Assembly: GCA_938005545.1 (NCBI GenBank)
Contig: CALKXV010000031.1
Span: 116,460 to 180,459, forward strand
Direction: 5' to 3'
Length of the DNA: 64,000 nucleotides
Source: an uncultured Paracoccaceae bacterium
Lineage (GTDB): Bacteria; Pseudomonadota; Alphaproteobacteria; Rhodobacterales; Rhodobacteraceae
Shown here in pieces: positions 43,665-52,604 of the stretch. The translations under genes were made by a program, and so were the position numbers. A model generated the notes under the pieces. That model searched no databases, was not told the DNA's origin, and was given only the letters and a program-made list of their open reading frames with translations. Position 1 is the stretch's first letter; the number at the start of each line of letters is the position of its first letter.

Positions 43665-46178
43665 TTGATACGGTTTGTATTCTCATTTTTCGGCGCGATA
43701 TTCACGATGATCACGCTTGGGCTGGTGATGGCTGCCCTGACGGTTGGTGCGATTTTCTATGTTTATGGGCGGGATTTGCCAGATGTCGAACCTTTGGCGA
43801 ATTATCAACCGCCAACTCTGACGCGCATTTATTCGCCAGAAGGTCGGATCATCGACGAATACGCCGAACAACGCCGGATCTATATCCCGTTCGATGAAAT
43901 CCCCGATATGGTGAAAAACGCCTTCATTTCTGCGGAAGACAAGAACTTCTATGAACACGCGGGCTTTGATCTGCGCGGTATTGCGGCCGCGCTTTACGAA
44001 GCGGCCGAAAGCCGCGGTGAAAGCGTGCGCGGCGCGTCGACCATCCCCCAACAGGTCGCCAAGATCATCTTTTTCGGCAGCGAACGTGCGATTGAGCGCA
44101 AAATCAAAGAGGTTATCCAAGCCACGCGCATGGTCAAAACCATCGGGCGTGAGAAAATTCTTGAGATATACCTCAACGAAATTTTCCTGGGCCAAAATGC
44201 ATATGGTGTTGCCGCAGCGGCTCAAACCTATTTCAACAAGTCGCTGACGGAACTGAACGCAGAAGAGGCGGCTTATCTGGCCGCTTTGCCCAAGGCGCCG
44301 TCAACCTATCATCCGGTACGACAAGTTGAACGCGCCGTCTCGCGTCGGAATTTTGTGCTGCGCGAGATGTGGCAAAACGGGTTCTTAGAAGATGTGGTTT
44401 TCGAAGAAGCCCGCGTCGCGCCCTTGTTGACTGTGCAAGCCGGGGATCGCGAGTCCTTTGCGACCAAATTGCCGTCACGCGATTATTTTACAGAAGAAAT
44501 CAGCCGCCAATTGGGCCGCGATTTTGGTGAGGATGGATTTAAGGCGGCAGGCCTTACGATCCGCGCGACAGTCGACCCCGAGATGCAAAACGTCGCCTCG
44601 GCTGCGTTGCGTGATGCGCTCGAAGAATATGATCGCGCTCAAGGCGAATGGCGGGGCGCTGCGGCTGTGATTGCGCCCGAAGACTTGGCCGAAGACTGGC
44701 GCGAAGCTTTGGCCAAAACTCCGAAGTTGGCACGCGATGTGGCGAATTGGCACCCGGCGGTTGTCTTGGACGTCGGGTCAAGCTCGGCCCGCATTGGTGT
44801 TGAAGGCTGGGACGATGGCACCGATGGGCACTTTATCACACCCGACGATTTGAATTGGATCAGCGGCGCGAATGTTGCCGGCGACATCCTGAACGTCGGC
44901 GATGTTGTCTACGTGCGTCACGAAGGCGGCTCGGCCAGTGATCCGGTCTTTTCGCTGCGTCAGGTTCCAGGTGTGCAGGGCGGCTTTATGGCCATGGACG
45001 TGAACACAGGCCGTGTGCTCGCTATGCAAGGCGGGTTTTCTTATCAGGTGTCGAACTTCAACCGCGCCACCCAAGGTCTGCGTCAGCCGGGATCGTCGTT
45101 CAAACCTTTCGTTTATGCCGCAGCATTGGATAGCGGTTTCACACCTGCAACGATCATCATTGATGCACCCATTGTCGTCGACGTCGGCGGTGGCGAAGTC
45201 TGGCGGCCCAAGAACGCGTCGAACCGTTTTTATGGCCCAACGCCCTTGCGCACAGGGATCGAACGGTCGCGGAACCTGATGACGGTGCGTTTGGCCGAAG
45301 AAGTCGGCATGCCGGTTGTCGCAGGTTATGCCGAACGTTTCGGCGTTTATAACCGGATGGACCCGTTTTTGGCCAATGCGCTTGGCAGTCAGGAAACGTC
45401 ACTGTTCCGAATGGTGTCGGCCTATTCGATGTTCGCAAATGGCGGCGAACGCGTGGAACCCACACTGGTGGATCGTGTCCAAGATCGCTGGGGCACCACG
45501 ATTTACCGCCACGATCAACGGACTTGCGATGATTGTGTCGAACGGGAACTGGCGAACGGCAAATTGCCAAACATCAAATCGAACCGGAAACAGGTGATGA
45601 ACCCGATCACGGCTTATCAGCTGACCTCGATGATGCGGGGTGTTGTCGAGCGTGGCACGGCGTCCGGAGCGGTGAACCTTGGCGTGCCGACGGCGGGCAA
45701 AACCGGCACAACGAACGATGCACGCGATGTGTGGTTCGTGGGCTTCACATCGACCATCGCCGCCGGGTGTTACATTGGTTACGACCAGCCCAAACCCTTG
45801 GGGCGCGGTGCGTCGGGCGGTGGCATGTGTGGACCTGTTTTCCAGAAGTTCATGGAAAAGGCTGTTGAAAAGTATGGCGGCGGGCGTTTTGCAATTCCAC
45901 CGGGCGGACGTTTCATCAAAATTGATCGCTACAACGGCGCGCGTCTGAACGACAACGCAAGCGGCGAACATGTGGTGGCGGAATATTTCCGCGAGGGTGA
46001 GCAACCCGTCTTTGGGATCGCCTTCGACGGTGGCTTTGCCATGGGCGCGAACCTGCCTTTGTTCACCGACGAGCAATTGGGAAATGTTTCACGAGAGGTC
46101 GAAACAGGCTCTGGCGAAACGGTAACCTTGCCAAGCCAAGCTTCTACGAACGAGATTTCCTCGGGCGGGTTGTATTGA
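43665..46178 (+). CDS. mrcA: Penicillin-binding protein 1A
   Basis: Bifunctional glycosyltransferase/transpeptidase for peptidoglycan (837 aa). One membrane anchor is at the N-terminus. The GT51 domain has ISAEDKNFYEHAGFD (catalytic Glu), GASTIPQQVAK and EKILEIYLNEIFLG. An OB-like insertion follows (about 330-430). The transpeptidase domain has the SxxK serine in PGSSFKPF, SRN in ERSRNLM and KTG in TAGKTGTTND. The start is most likely TTG at 43665 (GAAGG upstream); another TTG at 43638 would add nine residues. Confidence 0.94.
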   Translation: MIRFVFSFFGAIFTMITLGLVMAALTVGAIFYVYGRDLPDVEPLANYQPPTLTRIYSPEGRIIDEYAEQRRIYIPFDEIPDMVKNAFISAEDKNFYEHAGFDLRGIAAALYEAAESRGESVRGASTIPQQVAKIIFFGSERAIERKIKEVIQATRMVKTIGREKILEIYLNEIFLGQNAYGVAAAAQTYFNKSLTELNAEEAAYLAALPKAPSTYHPVRQVERAVSRRNFVLREMWQNGFLEDVVFEEARVAPLLTVQAGDRESFATKLPSRDYFTEEISRQLGRDFGEDGFKAAGLTIRATVDPEMQNVASAALRDALEEYDRAQGEWRGAAAVIAPEDLAEDWREALAKTPKLARDVANWHPAVVLDVGSSSARIGVEGWDDGTDGHFITPDDLNWISGANVAGDILNVGDVVYVRHEGGSASDPVFSLRQVPGVQGGFMAMDVNTGRVLAMQGGFSYQVSNFNRATQGLRQPGSSFKPFVYAAALDSGFTPATIIIDAPIVVDVGGGEVWRPKNASNRFYGPTPLRTGIERSRNLMTVRLAEEVGMPVVAGYAERFGVYNRMDPFLANALGSQETSLFRMVSAYSMFANGGERVEPTLVDRVQDRWGTTIYRHDQRTCDDCVERELANGKLPNIKSNRKQVMNPITAYQLTSMMRGVVERGTASGAVNLGVPTAGKTGTTNDARDVWFVGFTSTIAAGCYIGYDQPKPLGRGASGGGMCGPVFQKFMEKAVEKYGGGRFAIPPGGRFIKIDRYNGARLNDNASGEHVVAEYFREGEQPVFGIAFDGGFAMGANLPLFTDEQLGNVSREVETGSGETVTLPSQASTNEISSGGLY

Positions 46179-46204
46179 GCCAACAAGACCCGTCGCCTAA
46201 AGCT

Positions 46205-47452
46205 TCAATCGTCGAGCCGAACCTTGAACACTGCGTAGGCCAAAAGCGCCAGCGAAACAGCGCTCGCGATGAAGAAGGGTAGGCGCAAAGCTGCTTCGCG
46301 CCCGAGACTCGGTTCGCTGTAAGCGACAACGGCTCCCATTGTAAGCGCCCCTAGCGGGATCGAGCCCCAGCCGAAGAAACGATAGATCGAATTGACCCGG
46401 CCCAGAAGCTCCGGCGGGATAACCCGTTGACGCAGCGAGACTGTTACAACGTTCCAGATCATACCAGCACCCCAAAGGCACATAAGGCCTGCGCCCGCCA
46501 TAATGGGCGCAGTGCTGAAGCCGACCATCAAAAAAGCCGGTACGAAAACTGCAAGCGAACTCAGGATAACGTTGCGCGCTCCAATAGCCTTGATAAAGTG
46601 CGGGCCAGTCAGGCTTCCGATCACGGCGCCGACTGCCCCTGCTGACAATAAAAATCCGTGACCAGCGGCGGTGAGATGTAAGACATCCTGACTGAACAAC
46701 ACAAGGATGGCGAGCATGCCGAATGTGACGAAGTTCAGGCACGACAACATGATCGCGAACGTCAGAATGACGCGGTGACCCTTTATCCAGCGTGCACCTT
46801 CCAGAAACTGGGCAAAAAAGCCATTCGACTGCGCTGCAAGCGGGACGTCGCGCATGGTCAGCCACCAGACAAGAACAGCCGCGATGCCGAACGTCGCGGC
46901 ATCGAACATGAAGGGCAGGGGGATGGCGAAAGCAATCAAAAGGCCAGCCAGCGGTGGTCCGATAAATTGCCCCATGACTTGTTCGATTGACCACAGCTGC
47001 CCGTTGGCGGCCTCAAGATCGGATTTATCAACGACTTGCGGCATCGCAGTTTGGGCGGCGTTGTCACGGAATACTTCGGCCGTGCCTAACAGAAAGGCGG
47101 CGGCAGCAAGGCCAGCAATCATGGGCAAGGCACTGGTGGCGTGATCCGCCAGCGGCAGAGGCGGGGCGTTCAGCACCATCGCCACAACGCCGAAGGTCAG
47201 CACCATACGGAAAAGATCGGCGCGAACCATCAGGCTTTGGCGGTTCACACGGTCGGTGATGACACCGGCGGGCAAGGCAAAAACAAGCCACGGAAGCCTT
47301 TGAGCGGCAGCAACGAGGCCGACAAGGAACGGGTCTCGGGTGATAAGCGTCGCAAGCCAGGGAAAAGCGAGCGCTGAAATACCATCACCAAGGTTGGAAA
47401 CCCCGGCAGCCGAGAAAAACATCCGATAATTGCGATTGCGAACAAGAAGCAT
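46205..47452 (-). CDS. MFS transporter (exporter type)
   Basis: Major facilitator with 12 predicted membrane segments (415 aa). The N-terminus NRNYRMFFSAAGVSNLGDGI and the loop PAGVITDRVNRQ place it in the MFS_3/EntS-like group, usually proton-driven exporters of small hydrophobic compounds or drugs. It lies 26 bases tail to tail with PBP1A. No regulator or biosynthetic gene lies close by to suggest a substrate. Confidence 0.87.
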   Translation of the reverse strand: MLLVRNRNYRMFFSAAGVSNLGDGISALAFPWLATLITRDPFLVGLVAAAQRLPWLVFALPAGVITDRVNRQSLMVRADLFRMVLTFGVVAMVLNAPPLPLADHATSALPMIAGLAAAAFLLGTAEVFRDNAAQTAMPQVVDKSDLEAANGQLWSIEQVMGQFIGPPLAGLLIAFAIPLPFMFDAATFGIAAVLVWWLTMRDVPLAAQSNGFFAQFLEGARWIKGHRVILTFAIMLSCLNFVTFGMLAILVLFSQDVLHLTAAGHGFLLSAGAVGAVIGSLTGPHFIKAIGARNVILSSLAVFVPAFLMVGFSTAPIMAGAGLMCLWGAGMIWNVVTVSLRQRVIPPELLGRVNSIYRFFGWGSIPLGALTMGAVVAYSEPSLGREAALRLPFFIASAVSLALLAYAVFKVRLDD

Positions 47453-47556
47453 GGACGCAAGTGTGGCTTGGTTTGGGTGTGCATGCCAGCGGGTATTTCA
47501 GTCGTGTTGTAATGGGGCCTGTCGCCACCGGGACTAGCCTTACCCCTGACCCGAAA

Positions 47557-48672
47557 TTATTCTTCGCCGCGTTTTGTTCCCGAAAGACCCAAGGCGAGTG
47601 TGGCTGCCATGAACCCGTCAAGATCACCGTCAAGCACACCGGACGTATCTGACGTTTCGTGGTTGGTGCGCAAGTCCTTAACCATTTGGTAGGGTTGAAG
47701 CACATAAGAGCGGATTTGATTGCCCCAGCCAGCGTCGCCCTTGTTTTCGTGAGCTTCGTTGATGGCGGCGTTGCGACGGTCAAGCTCCATCTGATAAAGC
47801 CGTGATTTCAGTGCCTTCATAGCGATGTCGCGGTTCTGGTGTTGGGATTTCACCGACGAAGTGACAACGATACCGGTTGGTTCATGGGTGATGCGAACGG
47901 CGGAATCCGTGGTGTTGACGTGCTGGCCACCGGCGCCCGAAGACCGATAGGTGTCGATGCGAATGTCGGATGGGTTCACTTCGATGTCGATGTTGTCGTC
48001 AACAACCGGATAGACCCAGACAGACGAAAACGAAGTGTGGCGTTTCGCGGCGCTGTCGAATGGTGAGATGCGCACAAGGCGGTGTACACCGCTTTCGGAT
48101 TTGAGCCAGCCATAGGCATTTGTGCCGGAAATCTTATAGGCCGCTGATTTGATGCCCGCTTCTTCGCCGTTGCTTTGGGATTGCAGTTCGACTTTGTAGC
48201 CTTTGCTTTCCGCCCAGCGGACATACATGCGTGCCAGCATCGATGCCCAGTCACAACTTTCCGTTCCGCCTGCACCTGAGTTGATTTCCAGAAATGTGTC
48301 GTTGCCATCAGCTTCGCCATCAAGAAGCGCTTCGATTTCGGCTTCACCGGCCTTTTCAGCCAGAGTTTTCAGAGCGGCTTCGGCTTCCGCAACGACGCTT
48401 TGGTCGTCTTCCATTTCACCAAGTTCGATCAGTTCGACGTTGTCGGACATCTCTTGTTTCATACCGGTGTAGCGATCCATCGCGTCGACCAGCATCTGAC
48501 GGTCGCGCATGAGTTTTTGCGCTTTCTCAGGATCGTCCCAAAGGTTCGGATCCTCGGTCATCGCGTTGAATTCTTCCAAGCGGTGGGGGGCTGTTTCCCA
48601 ATCCAGACGCTTTGCCAGAAGCTCAAGCGATTTTTCAATCGCGGCAACCATGTTTTCGGCTTCGGCGCGCAT
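47557..48672 (-). CDS. prfB: Peptide chain release factor 2
   Basis: RF2 (371 aa) terminates at UGA and UAA codons. The stop-codon recognition motif SPF is visible ([13 protein letters not shown]), as is the catalytic GGQ loop ([17 protein letters not shown]). The frame is continuous from the ATG at 48672, so it lacks the programmed +1 frameshift of E. coli prfB. The open frame runs 23 codons further upstream without family likeness. Divergent from the small gene at 48823. Confidence 0.95.
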   Translation of the reverse strand: MRAEAENMVAAIEKSLELLAKRLDWETAPHRLEEFNAMTEDPNLWDDPEKAQKLMRDRQMLVDAMDRYTGMKQEMSDNVELIELGEMEDDQSVVAEAEAALKTLAEKAGEAEIEALLDGEADGNDTFLEINSGAGGTESCDWASMLARMYVRWAESKGYKVELQSQSNGEEAGIKSAAYKISGTNAYGWLKSESGVHRLVRISPFDSAAKRHTSFSSVWVYPVVDDNIDIEVNPSDIRIDTYRSSGAGGQHVNTTDSAVRITHEPTGIVVTSSVKSQHQNRDIAMKALKSRLYQMELDRRNAAINEAHENKGDAGWGNQIRSYVLQPYQMVKDLRTNHETSDTSGVLDGDLDGFMAATLALGLSGTKRGEE

Positions 48673-48822
48673 GGAATTCTCCGGGGTGAAAGGTGTTCGG
48701 GGGTGATAGCAATGGCGAAGGCTGGCTTCAAGATGGTGCATGATCGTTTGTAAGGCAGATCTGTGCTAAGATAAGTTCGGCGTTTGCGCCACTTTTCAAA
48801 TATTTATGTATTGGAGAACTTT

Positions 48823-49212
48823 ATGCCTTCTACAACAATTGCAGACTATCAAGTTTTGCGCGATGGAAATTTTACATTGGACAGCGGACACAACGATGTC
48901 GAGACGTTTAATTTCACTGTTCCCGACGATCTTCATCGAAGCACTCAAACCAAGCGACGCGCCATCCTTAATTTTGTCATGCGCCCCGTCGAAGACAGCA
49001 AAATCACCGTTCAATTGCACCGAACCGATGTCATGTTGCGGCGTTCGTTTTCAGCAAGTCATACACGCATGCACCAGGAAGTCTTCGATATCAATCACGC
49101 CTTAAGCACCGACGGGGGTGTCCCGGCTTCTGGTGCTGAGGTTATGTTCAATGTGCCGAGCGGAAAGGTCGTCTTTTCGGATGTTGTGATTTGGTACCAA
49201 ATCGATCGATAG
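48823..49212 (+). CDS. Small protein of unknown function
   Basis: 129 aa, unrecognised. It has no signal peptide or membrane segment. Beta-strand-type alternation (ETFNFTVPDDL, KITVQLHRTDV, SGKVVFSDVVIWYQ) suggests a small beta sandwich, such as a jelly-roll or carbohydrate-binding fold, but this is only inference. The ATG has GGAG 5 bases upstream. It ends 33 bases before a two-way terminator. Its base composition is more AT-rich than neighbouring genes, which may mean a different history. Confidence 0.65.
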   Translation: MPSTTIADYQVLRDGNFTLDSGHNDVETFNFTVPDDLHRSTQTKRRAILNFVMRPVEDSKITVQLHRTDVMLRRSFSASHTRMHQEVFDINHALSTDGGVPASGAEVMFNVPSGKVVFSDVVIWYQIDR

Positions 49213-49245
49213 AGGCGTCGGGCTGCGATACAATTTTTGAAAACA

Positions 49246-49275
49246 AAAAGGGCGCCAATGATGTGGCGCCCTTTT
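49246..49275. terminator. Bidirectional rho-independent terminator
   Basis: Perfect 11-base stem AAAAGGGCGCC / GGCGCCCTTTT with an 8-base loop. A-rich and T-rich sides give it the terminator form on both strands. It separates the convergent small gene (+) and bactofilin gene (-). Confidence 0.88.
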
Positions 49276-49294
49276 AAACTGTATGTGACGAGCC

Positions 49295-49801
49295 TTAGGT
49301 TTTGGCTGCCATAGGCTGGCCGCTTGGAGCCGGCGAAGCTGGCTTTGGTGCGGCACCACCCTTTGAATTCAGCGGGTCTTCTTGGCGCTGAACAGAGCCT
49401 TCGAAATGTGCACCGGATTCAATGGCGATTGTCTTGTGGATGATGTCGCCTTCCACCCGTGCGGTCGAAGTCAGGCGGACCTTCAGGCCACGCACTTTAC
49501 CGATCACACGACCATTGACCACCACGTCATCTGCGATGCACTCGCCCTTGACCGTGGCACCTTCGCCAACCGTCAGAAGATGGGCACGAATATCGCCTTC
49601 GACATTCCCTTCAATATTGACGTCACCCGTCGTTTTGATGTTGCCGGTGATCTGAAGATCCGCCGAAAGCACCGAAGCCGGTGGTTTCGTTTTAGGCGCG
49701 GAGGGGTTCGAATCGCTCATTTTCGGGGCCTCGTCTTTAGTTTTATTTGCCTCAGTCCCGTTTGAGGGACCAGGTTCGTTGATTTTGCTTTTAGAAAACA
49801 T
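49295..49801 (-). CDS. Bactofilin (polymer-forming cytoskeletal protein)
   Basis: 168 aa. The central bactofilin domain (about residues 42-140) is a right-handed beta helix, seen as a ladder: ADLQITGNIKTTGDVNIEGN, VEGDIRAHLLTVGEGATVKG, RVIGKVRGLKVRLTSTARVE. Flanks are disordered and rich in Pro, Ser and Lys. Bactofilins polymerise without nucleotide and position wall enzymes. The gene overlaps the end of the M23 peptidase gene by 11 bases, the standard bactofilin/M23 pair, so the two likely act together in wall shaping. Confidence 0.92.
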   Translation of the reverse strand: MFSKSKINEPGPSNGTEANKTKDEAPKMSDSNPSAPKTKPPASVLSADLQITGNIKTTGDVNIEGNVEGDIRAHLLTVGEGATVKGECIADDVVVNGRVIGKVRGLKVRLTSTARVEGDIIHKTIAIESGAHFEGSVQRQEDPLNSKGGAAPKPASPAPSGQPMAAKT

Positions 49802-51113
49802 CTCTTGCTGCCTTGATGTATTTCATTGGGTTAACGGCTTTTCCACCCACGCGGACTTCATAGTGAAGATGCGTGCCCGTTGACCGTCCGGTATTTCCCA
49901 TATCACCGATGCGTTCACCACGCGAGACTCTTTGACCAACCTTGACGCGGATCTTTGACAAGTGTGCGTATCTTGTCTCAAATCCAAACTCGTGCTGAAT
50001 TCTAATCAGGTTTCCATACCCGCCCTGACGGCCCGCATGCACGATAACGCCATCTGCCGTTGCATGGATGGCCGTGCCTGTTGATCCCGCCCAATCGTGA
50101 CCTTCGTGCTGACGCCCCCAACGCGGGCCAAACCCGGATGTTGAGCGATAGCTGCCTTTGACAGGGAAGCTGAAGGGCAGTTTTTCAGCGGCAATGCGGA
50201 ACAGATTGACCTGATCCAGCTTTTTAAGAACCTCGTTTGCCCGTTGCGTTAGCGGATCTTCGGGAAGATCGTCATTGCCGGACGTAAACGAGATGGGTGT
50301 CAGAGGCCCACCTTGGCCGGAATAACTGCGGCGGACTTGTTCTATGATGCTGTCAGTCGGCAATCCAACCGCCGAGAACATTTCGTCGATAGGTTCAAGC
50401 GATGTGGTCACGGCGTCTTCGATCTGGGTGAAGATGCGTTCGTTGCGTTCAGCTTCCAATCGCTGATCAAAGGCCACGTCTTCCAACAGCGTTTCGGCTT
50501 CTTCTACAAAACCCGTCATTTCGTCGCGTTCCAAGGCCAGATCGCCAAGGGCGACGGTCATGAAATCAAGCGTATGTTCAAGATCCGCCATATGGGTCAT
50601 CTCGGGGCGGTCGGCGACACTTTCGGCCAATTCTGCCACCAATTCACGTGCCTGGGCGCGGGCGTCATCGCGTTCTTTCATGGTATTGCGAAGCGTGCCA
50701 GCGATCACATCAACGCCGGTTTCAAGTTCGCGACGGCGATCTTCGGACTGCAAAAGGCGCGATTGCATGGCTGATACTTCGGCCAATGCAACGGCAAAAC
50801 GTTCTTGTGCGGCCGAGGCTTCCTGCGCACGCGCGTCGCGTTCGATGGAAATCTCGTTCAACCGGGATTCATAGACGGCCTGATCTCGCAACGCTTGTTC
50901 GCGCAAATCGCCCGCGCCCAAACTGTGCATGACCAAAATCGCCGAAGATACAATCGTCCACCCCAGCAAAAGTGCGCTTCCCGCAATGCCTGCGAACTGC
51001 GTTCCCGGCGAGAGGCGGATAAACCGTGTTTCGTTATCTGACCGTAAAAACAGTCGTTGTTCCGGGAAGGTACGTTCTATTGACGACCGGATTTTAGATC
51101 TTAACAACGTCAC
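49791..51113 (-). CDS. M23 family peptidoglycan endopeptidase with coiled coil
   Basis: 440 aa. One membrane helix (about residues 40-62, GIAGSALLLGWTIVSSAILV) is followed by a long periplasmic coiled coil (about 70-250, rich in Glu, Arg and Ala). A C-terminal LytM/M23 domain contains zinc motifs HEGHDWAG (HxxxD) and THLHYEV (HxH). The start is GTG at 51113 with GGGA upstream. It is coupled to the bactofilin gene by an 11-base overlap. All expected M23 ligands are visible, so it should be an active endopeptidase. Confidence 0.92.
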   Translation of the reverse strand: MTLLRSKIRSSIERTFPEQRLFLRSDNETRFIRLSPGTQFAGIAGSALLLGWTIVSSAILVMHSLGAGDLREQALRDQAVYESRLNEISIERDARAQEASAAQERFAVALAEVSAMQSRLLQSEDRRRELETGVDVIAGTLRNTMKERDDARAQARELVAELAESVADRPEMTHMADLEHTLDFMTVALGDLALERDEMTGFVEEAETLLEDVAFDQRLEAERNERIFTQIEDAVTTSLEPIDEMFSAVGLPTDSIIEQVRRSYSGQGGPLTPISFTSGNDDLPEDPLTQRANEVLKKLDQVNLFRIAAEKLPFSFPVKGSYRSTSGFGPRWGRQHEGHDWAGSTGTAIHATADGVIVHAGRQGGYGNLIRIQHEFGFETRYAHLSKIRVKVGQRVSRGERIGDMGNTGRSTGTHLHYEVRVGGKAVNPMKYIKAARDVF

Positions 51114-51259
51114 TTGGTCTGTCCCATTCCCCAGAAATTCCTAAAAAGGCCCTGTCCCGACCCAACCCCGAAAGTGTTAATGCCTGCGGAAAAATCAGGC
51201 AAGCACGCAGGCAATACAGCCATAAGGTCTGGTTAATTAGGCGGAATTTCGCCGAAAAA

Positions 51260-52075
51260 TCACACAGTGTCACTTAAAGGCCAGTAAAAGTCGGGTGGGA
51301 TGCCCGCTTGGGCGCGTTTTTCGTCGTTGAACGGCGGTTTCAACGGGCCGTGGAAGTATCGGCGGACCAGATCATGGAATAGAGGTTTAGGATCAAGGTT
51401 GTCGCGGCCACACATGAAGTGGAACCATTTTGAACCATAGGCGACGTGGCCGACTTCTTCGGCATAAATCACCTCCAAAGCCTCAACAACGTCATCGGCT
51501 TTCGCGCGGCGGAAAATCTCGATCATTCCGGGGGTAACGTCCAACCCTCGGGCCTCAAGAACCATTGGAACGACGGCCAGACGACCCATCAGATCATCGC
51601 GGGTATCATCGGCGGCACGCCACATGCCGGCATGGGCCGGAAGGGCGCCATAAAAGCTGTCTGCGGCTTCAAGACAGTCACACATCAGATTGAAATGTTT
51701 GGATTCTTCGTCCGCAGCTTTTGCCCAATCGTCATAATATCCAAGCGGCAAAGGCACATGGGGGAAGCGCGCAATCAGATCCCAGTGCAGATCAACAGCG
51801 TTCAATTCGATATGGGCAACGGCATGGATCAAGGCGATCCTGCCTTCGGGCGACCCGGGCTTGCGCTTGGGAACGTCGCGCGGGTCTTTCAACTCCGGCT
51901 TGGCGGGGCGGGCAGGGTTCAAAGGCGGCTTTGCATCGCCGATCTCGATCCCGTCACCGTCGCGGCGGGCCGCAAACCAGGTTTCGGCATGGGCGCGGCT
52001 TAGGGCGGTTTTGGCACGGCCGTCTGCGGTTGTCAGAACGTCGACCGCCATTTGGGTCAGGGTTTTAGAGCCCAC
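51260..52075 (-). CDS. DUF455 family ferritin-like protein
   Basis: About 271 aa, DUF455. Repeated Glu/His motifs fit a ferritin-like di-iron helical bundle: AHIELNAVDLHWD, ADEESKHFNLM and YAEEVGHVAYGSKWF. Its role is not established. The start is uncertain: GTG at 52075 has GAGG five bases upstream and would overlap the end of the Bcp gene by 11 bases, while ATG at 52051 is also possible. The sequence up to 52153 in this frame lies inside the Bcp gene and is not coding. The gap 51114-51259 has an inverted repeat (GCCTGCG/CGCAGGC, 51182-51212) that may end this transcript. Confidence 0.85.
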   Translation of the reverse strand: MGSKTLTQMAVDVLTTADGRAKTALSRAHAETWFAARRDGDGIEIGDAKPPLNPARPAKPELKDPRDVPKRKPGSPEGRIALIHAVAHIELNAVDLHWDLIARFPHVPLPLGYYDDWAKAADEESKHFNLMCDCLEAADSFYGALPAHAGMWRAADDTRDDLMGRLAVVPMVLEARGLDVTPGMIEIFRRAKADDVVEALEVIYAEEVGHVAYGSKWFHFMCGRDNLDPKPLFHDLVRRYFHGPLKPPFNDEKRAQAGIPPDFYWPLSDTV

Positions 52076-52526
52076 GGGCGGCCTCAAGAACGTCCGCCAC
52101 ATGACCCGCCACTTTGACTTTGCGCCATTCGCGCCGAATGACACCCTTGCCATCGATCAGAAATGTCGCGCGTTCGATCCCCATATGGGTTTTGCCGTAC
52201 ATCTTTTTTTCAACCCAAACACCGTAGTCTTCGCAGGTCTGGCCATTTTCGTCAGATGCAAGGATGACGCCAAGATTATGTTTTGCAATGAATTTATCGT
52301 GTTTCGCCACAGTGTCTTTTGACATACCAATGACGATCGTGTTGGCCGCGTCGAAGTCATCTAGTGCGCCCGTGAAATCCAAGGCTTCGGTCGTGCAGCC
52401 CGATGTGTCATCGCGTGGATAAAAATAAAGAACCACCGCTTTCGGGCGCAGGTCCGACAGCGAAATCTCCACACCACCATCGCGTGGTAGAGTGAAATCA
52501 GGGGCTGGTTGACCGGGTTGTAACAT
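52065..52526 (-). CDS. bcp: Peroxiredoxin of the Bcp/PrxQ type
   Basis: Thiol peroxidase (153 aa) reducing hydrogen and lipid peroxides. Motifs: DFTLPRDGG, VVLYFYPRDDTSGCTTEALDF (in two stretches; peroxidatic cysteine about residue 43) and VIGMSKDTVAKHDKF. The resolving cysteine five residues later in E. coli Bcp is replaced by Leu (CTTEAL). Another cysteine in GQTCEDYG could substitute, or the enzyme may use an external thiol. It precedes the DUF455 gene, probably as an operon. Confidence 0.92.
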   Translation of the reverse strand: MLQPGQPAPDFTLPRDGGVEISLSDLRPKAVVLYFYPRDDTSGCTTEALDFTGALDDFDAANTIVIGMSKDTVAKHDKFIAKHNLGVILASDENGQTCEDYGVWVEKKMYGKTHMGIERATFLIDGKGVIRREWRKVKVAGHVADVLEAARGL

Positions 52527-52604
52527 CGTGACCTCGGGGAATGAAGAATTTGTGTTGGGTTTTAGTGCGGTTCAGCAGAGAATGCACCCCGGATGAGGAC
52601 GAAG

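Noticed and set aside
47557..48741. Programmed frameshift in prfB
   Set aside because: The RF2 frame is continuous from its ATG at 48672; no in-frame UGA as in E. coli.
51182..51212. GCCTGCG/CGCAGGC inverted repeat after the DUF455 gene
   Set aside because: The loop is 17 bases and no T run follows, so termination is not well supported; noted only in the DUF455 entry.
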